Positions 20,451-31,136 of a stretch of DNA of 64,000 nt are shown one piece after another (position 1 is the stretch's first letter; each line of letters opens with the position of its first letter). The position numbers and the translations under genes were made by a program. This DNA comes from Ryuthela nishihirai (lineage: Eukaryota; Arthropoda; Arachnida; Araneae; Heptathelidae). The notes beneath the pieces are model-generated. The model saw only the letters and a list, made by a program, of their open reading frames with translations. It searched no databases and had not been told where the DNA came from. The DNA lies in assembly GCA_038380435.1 (NCBI GenBank), contig JAWZYU010000750.1, positions 1-64,000 of the forward strand. The letters run 5' to 3'.

Positions 20451-20887
20451 GGTCATCTTTTAAGGGGAAACACGATATTTAAATTTTTACACTTAAAAGA
20501 AATCGCTCAATTTAAATGTCAGTTATATTTCATGGGCACTCTACTCTGAACATAATTCTGGCAAAAACGAAAGGAATCATTAGAACCTTCGATCGATAAA
20601 AATGTCTCGATAGTTGCGTCCGAATTCAAATTTGGAAATCAGGACGATGTGATCACAAGGAATATTTAGTCCTGGACAGTATCCAACTTGCTTACCGTTT
20701 ATGGTCAATAAACGGATGTCGTATCCTTTATATTGTTCCACCACGATCATTGGAATTAGGTGTTGCTAGCATTAATGTCCGAGAGTAGTGTAGTCGCACT
20801 ATAGCCCCCCTCACGCACTGTGCTTTCCCCCTATGACGTCACCCCCCACTTCAGGTCCACGTTGCCTTCTCAGATTGAGACCCCGTA
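20451..20887. other. Interval with nothing recognised
   Basis: Mixed-composition sequence with a CRE-like TGACGTCA palindrome (about 20834-20841) in a GC-rich patch. No frame, RNA gene or repeat family identified. Confidence 0.35.
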
Positions 20888-20968
20888 TGTTGCAATCGAC
20901 CGGAAATTGACCCGTGTCGCAATCAGCTGGAAATTGACCAGTGTCGCAATCAACTGGAAATTGACCCC
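20888..20968. repeat. 27-bp tandem repeat, 3 units
   Basis: TGTCGCAATC(A/G)..TGGAAATTGACC at 20888, 20915 and 20942. On the reverse strand it reads as GQFPVDCDT repeats in a 60-codon frame; probably incidental since 27 is a multiple of 3. Confidence 0.85.
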
Positions 20969-21093
20969 TATGGCACTCCTTATCAATATTCATATTTGAC
21001 TCCCCCTTATTAAAATTTCCTCCCCCCCCTTTTAACCCGTGACGCCATCTACTGTGTAGACTGAGTACTCGAGAAAAACCCTCGATTTTATCC

Positions 21094-21207
21094 CTGGTTG
21101 ACCTATATTTTAAGCCCCCTCTTTAAAGACCCCCTGGTTGACCTATATTTTAAGCCTTCCCCTCTTCATAGACCCACCTATATTTTAAACCCTCCCCTCT
21201 TTAAAGC
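21094..21207. repeat. About 40-bp tandem repeat, 3 units
   Basis: CTGGTTGACCTATATTTTAA at 21094 and 21134, and a shorter ACCTATATTTTAAACCC unit from about 21174, separated by CCCTCTTTAAAG-like spacers. Confidence 0.8.
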
Positions 21208-21289
21208 AAATCAGTTTTTGCGCGTTTAATCGGTATCATCCATACTATTTTTAGTACATCTCCTGTATTTAATAAAAAATTTGTTTCCG

Positions 21290-21365
21290 ATGCCGTATTT
21301 GAACTTGCTACCTCAGTACCGATAGCTGGAACGCTATCGCGCTCGGCTATGCCTTGTACTTGATG
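21290..21365 (-). mobile_element. tRNA-like head fragment, possible third SINE family
   Basis: Reverse strand reads GGCATAGCCGAGCGCGATAGCG (box-A-like), ATCGGTACTGAGGTAGC and AAGTTCAAATAC (box-B-like), spaced as in a tRNA. Too degenerate for a functional tRNA and unlike heads A or B. Confidence 0.4.
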
Positions 21366-21619
21366 ATGTGGCTTAGATGTGTCTCAAACGGGGTATAGCC
21401 ATATAAATTACGTATCTCTTTATTACAACTTGAGTTTTATATTTCAGATATTAAACTAGGTTTTTTTTTATTATCCTACGTTTTTTACAACCTTCGTATT
21501 CTTTATAACTAGCTTTTTTTTTTGTGTTGCCTTCGTTTATAACCTACGTATTTCTTTTAACTCCGTTACTGTTGGTTGTTGCATTTTTACTAGAAGGACT
21601 ATTCTACAGTAAGACTGTC

Positions 21620-22140
21620 CCTCAGAAAATGCCATTGGGTAAAAAATTAATTAAAAGAAAAAACTTATTCCTTATTATGTGTGATATGGATTGACCGGTA
21701 TGGGTGTCAAAAAAGTCCCACTTTAGAACAAGCGTTCAGCACCGGACCACGTTTTTATTGACGGATGTCCTGGAAATTAAAAGATATTAAACGGTGAATC
21801 ACAATGGGACCACGATTTACTGATCCTTTGACGATCCTATTCGATAAACTCGTTAATCATCCAAAAGTCCCCCTTTCTTAAAAACCCTACATTAATTAAA
21901 ACTCTTATTAAAAGTTCCCCTCATTAACAGTTCCACCCCCCTTTCAACGATTTTTTTTCCCACAGAAAATGCCAAGGGGTAAAAAAATTTAATAAAAAGG
22001 AAAAACTTATTCTTCATTATGTGTGATATGGTGACCTTAAATTGTTACACACCACGGATCACGTTTTACTGACGGATGTCATGCGTAATTATAAATTTTT
22101 TAACTTCTACCCTCATCTGTAATTTTTCCACTAAAAACTT
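21620..22140. repeat. Two diverged direct-repeat units, ~340-bp spacing
   Basis: CAGAAAATGCCA...GGGTAAAAAA...TTATGTGTGATATGG occurs at 21623 and again at 21963, each followed downstream by a CACG(T/A)TTTTA..GACGGATGTC block. An old duplication; no coding frame. Confidence 0.65.
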
Positions 22141-22227
22141 TTTGTTGAATGCCGACGAGGGTGTTGCAATTGTTTTACCCGTAGTTCGACCTTTCATCGT
22201 GCATGTCGCAACAAGCAGGATGTGACA

Positions 22228-22565
22228 AGGCATCTAGTTCCCAGGTTCGAGTCCCAGACGGGTCAGCGTTGAGATTTATCTCCGCAAAATTCCCCGCCCT
22301 GCCCATGGTCAGTAGGGGACACCGATGGGTTTGGAAAGGCCGCCGTCCGTCAGATGGGACGTTAAGCCGTGGCCATGTGTGCGGGAGACCCATACCCTGT
22401 GCACGTTAAAGAACACGCTGGATGGCCTTGACGGGAGGCTACCATCTGTCTCCCAACAGCCGTTCCAGTGGGTGCCCTCCCCCAACCTTCTCTGAGCTTT
22501 CGGGGTCTTTGTGACCTGGCCATTTAGCCCATTATGTTCAAAATAATGCTCAGAGGTAAGAACCC
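22228..22565 (+). mobile_element. SINE family A, head-truncated copy
   Basis: Starts at TCCCAGGTTCGAGTCCCAG (box B kept, box A lost) and runs to the CAGAGGTAAGAACCCAACCC tail. Confidence 0.9.
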
Positions 22566-22569
22566 AACC

Positions 22570-22800
22570 CATTATGTAAGAGAGCCATATACCCTGTGCA
22601 CGCCGAAAATCTCTGGATGACCTTAACAGGAGGCTTCTATCAATCTCTTAACAGCGGTCTAGTGTCCAACTGTCCAGTGTGTCCTAACAGATGCATGTGT
22701 CCCCTCACCTTTTCTGAAACTTTGGGGTCGTTATGACTTGGCCATTTCAATTCGCCCATTGCTTACCAGAGGTGATACTCAGAGGTAAAACAACCCAACC
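22570..22800 (+). mobile_element. SINE family A, old 3' fragment in tandem
   Basis: Diverged copy directly after the previous SINE: GAGAGCCATATACCCTGTG, GGATGACCTTAACAGGAGG, GGTGATACTCAGAGGTAAAA tail. Joined head-to-tail at the shared CCCAACCCATTATG. Confidence 0.8.
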
Positions 22801-22942
22801 TACTTTTGTTTTGCTACTTTTTTAACACTGGAATCCTCTTTTGAATTCTTTTTCTATCAGAATGCTCCTAGTTTAAATTCTAGTTTGGCTGCTGCTGAAA
22901 CTCAGACATATGAGTGAATTTCTTTATATTGATGCCAGTTAA

Positions 22943-23377
22943 AGAATTGAAATAGAGAGAAATACGCTGATTTCTATAAATTAAGGAACAACCCTATGCT
23001 ATGTCAGTGGGAAGCTGACGTCAATGCTCTATATATAACTTCTAAATACGTTTTTTTTTTGTTTTGGAAAATGTGATTGCAGATGAAGATCTCAATCAAA
23101 TAAATCAATATCTCGATTTTCAACAATATTCGTTCAGTATTTAATGAGTTGTGGAAGTTTGAATATTTAGCGATAACAATATTAGCCACAAAAATTGACT
23201 TCAGAAGTTGATTAAAACTTAATAATAAGTATCAAAGTGTTTAATAAAATAAGTTTTAATTTTAGAACTTTGTGTAAAGAATTCTTTCACTATTCTTCAG
23301 TTTTGTATAAGTTTCTTAAGACTGGCATTGCTCTTGTTAAATATTCAAACTTCCATAACTTATTAAATAAATAAAAA
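22943..23377. mobile_element. MITE family 1, partial copy in palindrome centre
   Basis: Direct copy of part of 39600-40045 (TAAATTAAGGAACAACCC, AAAATGTGATTGCAGATGAAG, TTCGTTCAGTATTTAATGAG). It extends slightly further than the copy at 27680-28060 and then stops at AACTTATTAAATA, where SINE B begins. Confidence 0.75.
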
Positions 23378-23555
23378 TAATAAATCCCCCCTCAAGCAGC
23401 TGCTTGCCACAGAGGTCTGACAGGAGCCTGTCAGTTTACATACCACAGTATAAGTTGGCGGGATCTTTGCAGAAGAACAACATAAACATCCATACCTTAC
23501 TCGGAGCTCGAACCTAGGTGCCTTGGATAAATAGCAAGAACGCTAACCACTCGCA
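23378..23555 (-). mobile_element. SINE family B, diverged copy in palindrome centre
   Basis: Antisense tail CCCTCAAGCAGCTGCTTGCC, core CTGACAGGAGCCTGTCAG, box-B-like GAGCTCGAACC and box-A-like TAACCACTCG. Only here, not in the arms. Confidence 0.88.
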
Positions 23556-23985
23556 TAACATATATTAATATTATTCAAAATATTTTGCATAAAAACATTT
23601 AAAGACAGAATAAAAAATATGAAACGAAAACATCTTTCTGAATTTGTATAAAATATATGGGAAAAGCCATGAAATATTGGACTATACAATATAGGACGAA
23701 AGCTCACTGAATCCATCGCTCACGAATCAATTTATGTTACTCATATTTTTTGTTTTTTTTTCGATAAAGGTATTTTCTTGATTCCTTAAAAATACTTGTT
23801 AGAAATATATGTTTCCGTATTTAAAGAATTTTCCCTGTGGTTCTTTATACACAAAAGTTTTTAACGGCTCTTTTCTAAGTTTGGGTTGCCTAGTTTTGAT
23901 GTACATTATATTGCCAAAAACATTGGAACTTTTCCTTTCTATGAAAAGCAACATTCAAAGCTCCCCAGTCATCCAAGTGAGCAGA
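23556..23985. other. Centre-specific AT-rich sequence
   Basis: The only sizeable part of the palindrome centre with no counterpart elsewhere in the window. A 69-codon frame at 23809-24018 is unrecognised and runs into the following SINE. Confidence 0.4.
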
Positions 23986-23989
23986 GTTG

Positions 23990-24345
23990 GATCAACTGGT
24001 GGCATGCTAGGCTCGTAATCTACGTTTCCCAGGTTCGAGTCTGAGTTGGGCCAGCGTTGAGATTTATCTCCACGAAACTCCCCGCCCTCATTCAGTAGGG
24101 GACACCGATAGGATTGGAAAGGCCGCCATCGTCGGATGGGGCGTTAAGCCATGACTCCGTGTGCTGGAGAGCCATATCCTCTGCACATTAACGAACATGC
24201 TGGATGGCTTTGACAGGAGGCTACCATCTGTCTCTTAACAGGTGTCAAGTGGGTCACCTCGCCCCAACATTCGGGATTCTTGTGGCCTGGTCGTTTAGCT
24301 CATTGTGTGCAAAAAGCTACAACCAACCCAACAATGCATTTTGTT
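23990..24345 (+). mobile_element. SINE family A, near-complete copy (centre)
   Basis: Degenerate head (TGGATCAACTGGTGGCATGC, GGCTCGTAATCTACG, box B GGTTCGAGTC), body and tail to CAACCAACCCAACAATG. From about 24148 onward it is the block shared with 36104-40012 and, inverted, with the left arm, where the 5' half is replaced by minisatellite. Confidence 0.88.
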
Positions 24346-24704
24346 ACAGCAACAGCTGAACATTATTTAAGATGGTTCTACACTATCATTAATGGTGTTA
24401 AAGTGATAGTATTTTTTTACAACATTAAAACGATGTTAAGTATCTTTGACAGTTTGGTCACTGTAGATTATTTCTGTATATAATTTTATGTTTATATATT
24501 TTTTTAACTTTTTTCATCATTTTATTCACTGTTTATAATTTGACTCCAATGATTTTCTTCTACTCAACTATGTCCCCTTCAAATTTCTCCGAGTCTTTGG
24601 GGTCTTCGTGACCTGGTTAATAATTTGAAAGATTTAGATTTTTTTCTCTTAGATTTTTGAAATATTTTTCTTAGATTTTAAAATTTTTCCTCTTAGATTT
24701 TTTT
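24346..24704. other. AT-rich interval (central copy)
   Basis: Counterpart of 14347-14721: simple AATTTTTCCTCTTAGATTT repeats and an old SINE-A tail remnant (GGGGTCTTCGTGACCTGG). No gene. Confidence 0.5.
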
Positions 24705-24997
24705 CTAAAGAATAAAAATTTAATTGAAACAGTTATACATTTAAAAATTAATTCTCTTATTGCACTGTCCAAGCCTAGTAGGATTTACTCTAATCCACGT
24801 GTTTTTGATTCAAGCACTCATAAGGCGGGGTTGTGTTGTTTACTTCTGAGCGGCGCTTTATTTAACAACCCAACCCCGCCTAGTGAGTACTTGGATCAAA
24901 ATAACATGGATTAGAGTAAATCCTACCAGGCTTGGACAGTGCAGTAACAATTAATTTTTAAACGTATAGCTGTTTCAATTAAATTTTTATTCTTTAG
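24705..24997. repeat. 293-bp hairpin, copy 2
   Basis: Same long palindrome as 14054-14346 in the opposite orientation, same length, with a few substitutions (AAAATAACATGG instead of AAAAACACATGG). Confidence 0.9.
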
Positions 24998-25797
24998 AAT
25001 TCAAAGAGTAGCAATTAATTTTTAAACTCTTATAAATAATTTTATAATATTTGTAAATATTTCAATATAGTCGTAATGAATAATTTTTTTATTCTCTACG
25101 GTTTCAAAATAAAAAAATTTTAGACATATTAAATCGCCTCAATTTTTTGCATATTTCCCTCCTTTTGTTCATCGGCTGACCAGGTCTGGTGCCTCATGGT
25201 GGCCTTGGTTACAATCCTGGGATAGAGCATAGTTTTTTCCCTTGTAATATCGTTTTGCCAAATCTCGTCAATCTCACAGGCCTTTATACTGACAGGAGCC
25301 TATTAGTTTGCTAAAAGACATATTTAACTAATAGGCTCTTCTCAGACCTCTTTGTCAAGCAACCCAGGTGCTCGAAGAGGAATTATTTTTCTCTCTTTAC
25401 CACCTGGTGACCGAGTGGTTAGTTTATTTGGTCTGACAGGAACCTGTTAATTTAATACGCCATAGAAAATATATGTGAAGAAAGCAATCAAATTGTTTAA
25501 AAAATAAATCGCGAATTTGAAAAATTATTGAAATCGCGAATGCAGCGGGTTTACGGTATCCGCTTACTTTTTTTTTACCTCTGTCTAAGTTAGTGTCATT
25601 CTCAAACGGGGGAGGGAAGATATGGCCCCTCTCTACTTTAATTCAGCTCTAAAATGGATTGCAGCACGAAGAAATGTTAAAATACGAATAGAAAGCCCGT
25701 CGAAGTTCGGAAACATTCAAAATGATGAACTGAAAGATTGGGAGAAAAAAAACAACAACGTGATTTCAGGTTTTGAAATCACGTAGGACATTTTCTA
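24998..25797. other. Interval with old SINE-B fragments
   Basis: Counterpart of 13276-14053. Broken SINE-B-like pieces at about 25262-25440; the rest is unassigned. No coding frame recognised. Confidence 0.4.
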
Positions 25798-25870
25798 CTT
25801 TTGCATATAAACTGACAGGCTCCTGTCAGACCTCTGTGGTAAGCAGCTGCTTGAGGAGGTATTTATTTCA
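25798..25870 (+). mobile_element. SINE family B, 3' fragment (central copy)
   Basis: ATAAACTGACAGGCTCCTGT core and AAGCAGCTGCTTGAGGAGGT tail; counterpart of 13185-13275. Confidence 0.85.
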
Positions 25871-26304
25871 TTTTTTATGTAGCTTTGACGCTACAAATGG
25901 GAGACATATTTCGTAGACTGTTTCCCACATACTCTGACAGAGCTTTCATTTATACCGCGATTTCATCGATAATAATAAAAGGAGATATCTGTTCGTCTTT
26001 TGGCAGCCATAACTCACTGGGAAATCGTGGTAGACAATTCATATTTTCACAGAATGTTTTTGGTTATCGTTCCGGTTGCAATGGCGAATTCAAGTCGAGA
26101 TTCGAAAAGACGCCTTGCTAGAGGCAAAATATATTTACCGTGCTATTCCTAGGGGAAAGGTTAATCGCTGGCAGATGTTGTAGAGGTAGGAAGAGGGGGG
26201 GGGGGGCGCTCTATCGCTTGAAAACTGTAACCGAGTGTCGCCATATTGTTCCTACTCATAAGCGTGCTATCACTGTGCTAACAAACGACAGAATGTACTT
26301 AAAA
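25871..26304. other. Upstream flank of THAP-like exon (central copy)
   Basis: Contains an unrecognised 78-codon frame (25885-26121) and a poly-G run near 26197-26208 whose length differs from the copy at 38150. Confidence 0.35.
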
Positions 26305-26375
26305 ATGGGTACGTATGTAGTATATGGATGTTTCAACAAGCCTGCGAAAACGATCAAAGGGATAACATTTCATAG
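26305..26375 (+). pseudogene. THAP-like zinc-finger first exon, copy 2 (decayed)
   Basis: ATG in context AAAATGG, 23 codons plus two bases, donor AG|GTAATA at 26376. Same YGCFNK...GITFHR pattern and the same Tyr at the first expected zinc Cys as the other copies. Confidence 0.4.
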
Positions 26376-26866
26376 GTAATAAGTAATGCTAAGTTTTGCT
26401 TTGTAAATTGGAAACTGTTTTGTTATTTTAACTATTTATGACAGTAGCGTAGTTAGGACTTGAGGAAAGGGGTAGGGGATGGGGGATTGCGGAAGAGGGT
26501 TGGGAAATTTTCCAGTGTTTTAAAGTAATTAAACTGATGAAATAAAAGTTTTATATCATTTCATAGAAAGAGATAATAAATGAAGAAACGGAAGAATACG
26601 TAATAGCCACATTATTCATTTCCTATGCTTTTGATTACCTTACTGAAACGCTACAGTATTTCCCTGTTATGTCCATGACCTTCTAACTTCGAAGCTTCAT
26701 AAGTTTTAAAATATGCATATAACGGAAAAATGTGACTGAAAATAAATTTAAGATCATAATCAAATCTATTTAAATACCCACTTTCAACATTAGAAACTTT
26801 TGATTAAACAATGATGCAACCAGGGGCGTGGGGACGGGGGGGAGGCTCACCCCCCAAAGTAGGTCG
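26376..26866. other. Downstream flank of THAP-like exon (central copy)
   Basis: Would be intronic if the exon is real. No acceptor plus coding segment completing a THAP domain was found. G-rich run near 26840. Confidence 0.35.
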
Positions 26867-27201
26867 GAGGTGGCAAAATTCGAAGCGACTGCGTAAAATC
26901 TAGGTGAGTTGTGAAAATATGTAATTTTTTTTTTTGCAAAATTAAGGGGAGTTTTCAAAATCGAGGCAACTTGGCAAATCTAAGGCAGTTTGGAAAATGG
27001 AGAGACGACAAAATTTAGAGCAGTTGGCAAAATTCGAAGCCACTTAGTAAAATACAGGTGAGTTGGCAAAATCGGGACAACTTGGGAAAATCTTAGGGAG
27101 TTGGCAAACTGGGAATGACTTGGCAAAATCGTTGGGAGTTGGCAAAAATTAAGGTGAGGTGTAAAAATTAGGATTTTTTTGTAAAATTATGGCGAGTTGG
27201 C
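26867..27201 (-). repeat. TTTTGCCAACT minisatellite (central copy)
   Basis: Antisense units (GTTGGCAAAAT) mirroring 11856-12190. Confidence 0.8.
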
Positions 27202-27346
27202 AAAGCCATCGGCGTTTTCTACTGACCGTGGGCAGGGCGGGGAGTTTTACGGAGATAAATCTCAACGCTGACCTAGCTGGGACTCGAACTTGTGAACTGC
27301 AGATTACGAGCCTGGTGCGATACCGACTGAGCAACACCATCCCCAT
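27202..27346 (-). mobile_element. SINE family A head fragment (central copy)
   Basis: Antisense tRNA-like head with GACTCGAACTTGTGAACTGC and CCGACTGAGCAACACC, as at 11711-11855; one C-to-T change in the CTAGCTGGG part. Confidence 0.85.
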
Positions 27347-27442
27347 ATTAAGAAAGTCTAAAGTGTTCTGAATGAATACCCAAACACCTCATAATAATTG
27401 TTAACGTAACAATTTTGTATATCAGTTATAGCAATGATTCAA

Positions 27443-28060
27443 TTGCGTTATGACTTGGCCATTTCAATTCGCCCATTGCTTACCAGAGGTGATACTCAGA
27501 AGTAAAAAAACCCAACCTACTTTTGTTTTGATCTGTTTTGCTACTTTTTTAACACTGGAATCCTCTTTTGAATTCTTTTTCTATCAGAATGCTCCTAGTT
27601 TAAATTCTAGTTTGGCTGCTGCTGAAACTCAGACATATGAGTGAATTTCTTTATATTGATGCCAGTTAAAGAATTGAAATGGAGAGAAATACGCTGATTT
27701 CTATAAATTAAGGAACAACCCTATGCTATGTCAGTGGGAAGCTGACGCCAATGCTCTATAACTTCTAAATACGTTTTTTTTTTGTTTTGGAAAATGTGAT
27801 TGCAGATGAAGATCTCAATCAAATAAATCAATATCTCGATTTTCAACAATATTCGTTCAGTATTTAATGAGTTGTGGAAGTTTGAATATTTAGCGATAAC
27901 AATATTAGCCACAAAAATTGACTTCAGAAGTTGATTAAAACTTAATAATAAGTATCAAAGTGTTTAATAAAATAAGTTTGTATTTTAGAACTTTGTGTAA
28001 AGAATTCTTTCACTATTCATCAGTTTCGTATAAGTTTCTTCAGACTGGCATTGCTGTTGT
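27443..28060. mobile_element. SINE-A tail fragment followed by partial MITE 1 (central copy)
   Basis: 27443-27515 is a SINE-A tail (TATGACTTGGCCATTTC, GGTGATACTCAGAAG). From about 27707 one MITE-1 arm follows and is cut at 28060, where the palindrome flips. Confidence 0.7.
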
Positions 28061-28204
28061 TTTAACTGGCATCAATATAAAGAAATTCACTCATATGTCT
28101 GAGTTTCAGCAGCAGCCAAACTAGAATTTAAACTAGGAGCATTCTGATAGAAAAAGAATTCAAAAGAGGATTCCAGTGTTAAAAAAGTAGCAAAACAAAA
28201 GTAG

Positions 28205-28433
28205 GTTGGGTTGTTTTACCTCTAAGTATCACCTCTGGTAAGCAATGGGCGAATTGAAATGGCCAAGTCATAACGACCCCAAAGTTTCAGAATAGGTGAG
28301 GGGACACATGCATCTGTTAGGACACACTGGACAGTTGGACACTAGACCGCTGTTAAGAGATTGATAGAAGCCTCCTGTTAAGGTCATCCAGAGATTTTCG
28401 GCGTGCACAGGGTATATGGCTCTCTTACATAAT
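28205..28433 (-). mobile_element. SINE family A old 3' fragment (right arm)
   Basis: Mirror of 22570-22800, with TTACCTCTAAGTATCACCTC at the tail end. Confidence 0.8.
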
Positions 28434-28442
28434 GGGTTGGGT

Positions 28443-28775
28443 TCTTACCTCTGAGCATTATTTTGAACATAATGGGCTAAATGGCCAGGTCACAAAGACC
28501 CCGAAAGCTCAGAGAAGGTTGGGGGAGGGCACCCACTGGAACGGCTGTTGGGAGACAGATGGTAGCCTCCCGTCAAGGCCATCCAGCGTGTTCTTTAACG
28601 TGCACAGGGTATGGGTCTCCCGCACACATGGCCACGGCTTAACGTCCCATCTGACGGACGGCGGCCTTTCCAAACCCATCGGTGTCCCCTACTGACCATG
28701 GGCAGGGTGGGGAATTTTGCGGAGATAAATCTCAACGCTGACCCGTCTGGGACTCGAACCTGGGAACTACAGACG
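28443..28775 (-). mobile_element. SINE family A head-truncated copy (right arm)
   Basis: Mirror of 22228-22565; box B antisense GGGACTCGAACCTGGGAA. One substitution (GGCAGGGTGGGG) distinguishes it from the left copy. Confidence 0.9.
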
Positions 28776-28864
28776 CCTTGTCACATCCTGCTTGTTGCGA
28801 CATGCACGATGAAAGGTCGAACTACGGGTAAAACAATTGCAACACCCTCGTCGGCATTCAAAAA

Positions 28865-29385
28865 AAAGTTTTTAGTGGAAAAATTACAGATGAGGGTAGA
28901 AGTTAAAAAATTTATAATTACGCATGACATCCGTCAGTAAAACGTGATCCGTGGTGTGTAACAATTTAAGGTCACCATATCACACATAATGAAGAATAAG
29001 TTTTTCCTTTTTATTAAATTTTTTTACCCCTTGGCATTTTCTGTGGGAAAAAAAATCGTTGAAAGGGGGGTGGAACTGTTAATGAGGGGAACTTTTAATA
29101 AGAGTTTTAATTAATGTAGGGTTTTTAAGAAAGGGGGACTTTTGGATGATTAACGAGTTTATCGAATAGGATCGTCAAAGGATCAGTAAATCGTGGTCCC
29201 ATTGTGATTCACCGTTTAATATCTTTTAATTTCCAGGACATCCGTCAATAAAAACGTGGTCCGGTGCTGAACGCTTGTTCTAAAGTGGGACTTTTTTGAC
29301 ACCCATACCGGTCAATCCATATCACACATAATAAGGAATAAGTTTTTTCTTTTAATTAATTTTTTACCCAATGGCATTTTCTGAG
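28865..29385. repeat. Two diverged direct-repeat units (right arm)
   Basis: Mirror of 21620-22140, with both TGGCATTTTCTG blocks present (about 29033 and 29373). Confidence 0.65.
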
Positions 29386-29639
29386 GGACAGTCTTACTGT
29401 AGAATAGTCCTTCTAGTAAAAATGCAACAACCAACAGTAACGGAGTTAAAAGAAATACGTAGGTTATAAACGAAGGCTACACAAAAAAAAAAAGCTAGTT
29501 ATAAAGAATACGAAGGTTGTAAAAAACGTAGGATAATAAAAAAAAACCTAGTTTAATATCTGAAATATAAAACTCAAGTTGTAATAAAGAGATACGTAAT
29601 TTATATGGCTATACCCCGTTTGAGACACATCTAAGCCAC

Positions 29640-29717
29640 ATCATCAAGTACAAGGCATAGCCGAGCGCGATAGCGTTCCAGCTATCGGTACTGAGGTAGC
29701 AAGTTCAAATACGGCAT
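29640..29717 (+). mobile_element. tRNA-like head fragment (right arm)
   Basis: Mirror of 21290-21365, in sense orientation here: CATAGCCGAGCGCGATAGCG then GCAAGTTCAAATACGGC. Confidence 0.4.
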
Positions 29718-29799
29718 CGGAAACAAATTTTTTATTAAATACAGGAGATGTACTAAAAATAGTATGGATGATACCGATTAAACGCGCAAAAACTGATTT

Positions 29800-29913
29800 G
29801 CTTTAAAGAGGGGAGGGTTTAAAATATAGGTGGGTCTATGAAGAGGGGAAGGCTTAAAATATAGGTCAACCAGGGGGTCTTTAAAGAGGGGGCTTAAAAT
29901 ATAGGTCAACCAG
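29800..29913. repeat. About 40-bp tandem repeat (right arm)
   Basis: Mirror of 21094-21207; antisense TTAAAATATAGGTCAACCAG units. Confidence 0.8.
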
Positions 29914-30038
29914 GGATAAAATCGAGGGTTTTTCTCGAGTACTCAGTCTACACAGTAGATGGCGTCACGGGTTAAAAGGGGGGGGAGGAAATTTTAATAA
30001 GGGGGAGTCAAATATGAATATTGATAAGGAGTGCCATA

Positions 30039-30119
30039 GGGGTCAATTTCCAGTTGATTGCGACACTGGTCAATTTCCAGCTGATTGCGACACGGGTCAA
30101 TTTCCGGTCGATTGCAACA
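30039..30119. repeat. 27-bp tandem repeat (right arm)
   Basis: Mirror of 20888-20968; GGTCAATTTCC(A/G) units at 27-bp spacing, inside a 60-codon opening at 30014-30196. Confidence 0.85.
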
Positions 30120-31136
30120 TACGGGGTCTCAATCTGAGAAGGCAACGTGGACCTGAAGTGGGGGGTGACGTCATAGGGGGAAAGCACAGTGCGTGAGGGG
30201 GGCTATAGTGCGACTACACTACTCTCGGACATTAATGCTAGCAACACCTAATTCCAATGATCGTGGTGGAACAATATAAAGGATACGACATCCGTTTATT
30301 GACCATAAACGGTAAGCAAGTTGGATACTGTCCAGGACTAAATATTCCTTGTGATCACATCGTCCTGATTTCCAAATTTGAATTCGGACGCAACTATCGA
30401 GACATTTTTATCGATCGAAGGTTCTAATGATTCCTTTCGTTTTTGCCAGAATTATGTTCAGAGTAGAGTGCCCATGAAATATAACTGACATTTAAATTGA
30501 GCGATTTCTTTTAAGTGTAAAAATTTAAATATCGTGTTTCCCCTTAAAAGATGACCGGGTCTGATATTAATTTTTGCTCGAAAAGACGTTTTAAGGCTTA
30601 TTTTCAGAGGATGTCTTAAGTGGATCTTATTTTTGGGGAAGAGCATATATTACGAGCATCCTGAAAAATCATGCTAGGTCTTATTTTCGGGGGAATACGG
30701 TAATAGTAATGAGCACATTTTGGCTTATTTGGTTCAATGGCATTAATCTCAAATATCCCAAATAATCCCCCAAAGATCCAGAAGTTACTATCGAATCTTT
30801 CAGACAGGGGATCGGGTCCCTCACTTTGTGACGAAAATTGGAAATATTATGAAATTCTTTTTGCCGGATTGCCTTGTACGAGTATTAACTCGATGAACCG
30901 ATAAACCTACGATAACTGAAGAGAAGGGCTTTTTTAGGATTGATCGACATAAATCTTGTAGAAGGAAAATGTTAATCTTGACCATTAACGCTATTTTTTT
31001 TATTCTCTTGGATAACGATTCTAAAGCACAAGTCGGAATGGTAAAAAACAAACTCAACAGCTTCTTATATATACTAACAATTATAACAATGGATGAAGCC
31101 ATTCTTCGGTGATTTTTTCATTTTATTGTTTGCAGT
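30120..31136. other. Mirror of 19871-20887, no gene supported
   Basis: Includes the GAAAATAAG-type short element (about 30557-30696, antisense) and the unrecognised 93-codon frame (30821-31102, reverse strand), identical in both arms as far as I can see. Confidence 0.35.

Larger units (their letters stand above)
8111..22942 (+). repeat. Left arm of a giant imperfect palindrome
   Basis: Position x pairs with about 53771-x on the reverse strand for 8111-10744 and with about 51007-x for 10741-22942. The partner is 28061-45660. Every SINE, MITE, hairpin and minisatellite of the arm recurs mirrored, in the same order and with the same target-site duplications. Only scattered substitutions and homopolymer differences were seen. 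The shift in the pairing sum at 10742 reflects about 2.76 kb missing here. Confidence 0.93.
24148..28060 (+). repeat. 3.9-kb block, central copy
   Basis: Direct repeat of 36104-40012 (offset 11947-11956) and inverted repeat of about 11000-14905. Contains SINE-A 3' half, the 293-bp hairpin, SINE-B fragments, THAP-like exon, minisatellite and MITE-1 part. Ends at TTGCTGTTGT, where the right palindrome arm begins in inverted orientation. Confidence 0.92.

Noticed and set aside
20834..20841. TGACGTCA as a CRE regulatory site
   Set aside because: An 8-bp palindrome is expected by chance at this scale, and no gene lies next to it.
25885..26121. 78-codon frame upstream of the THAP-like exon
   Set aside because: Intact in three copies, but these are too similar to show selection, and no family is recognised.
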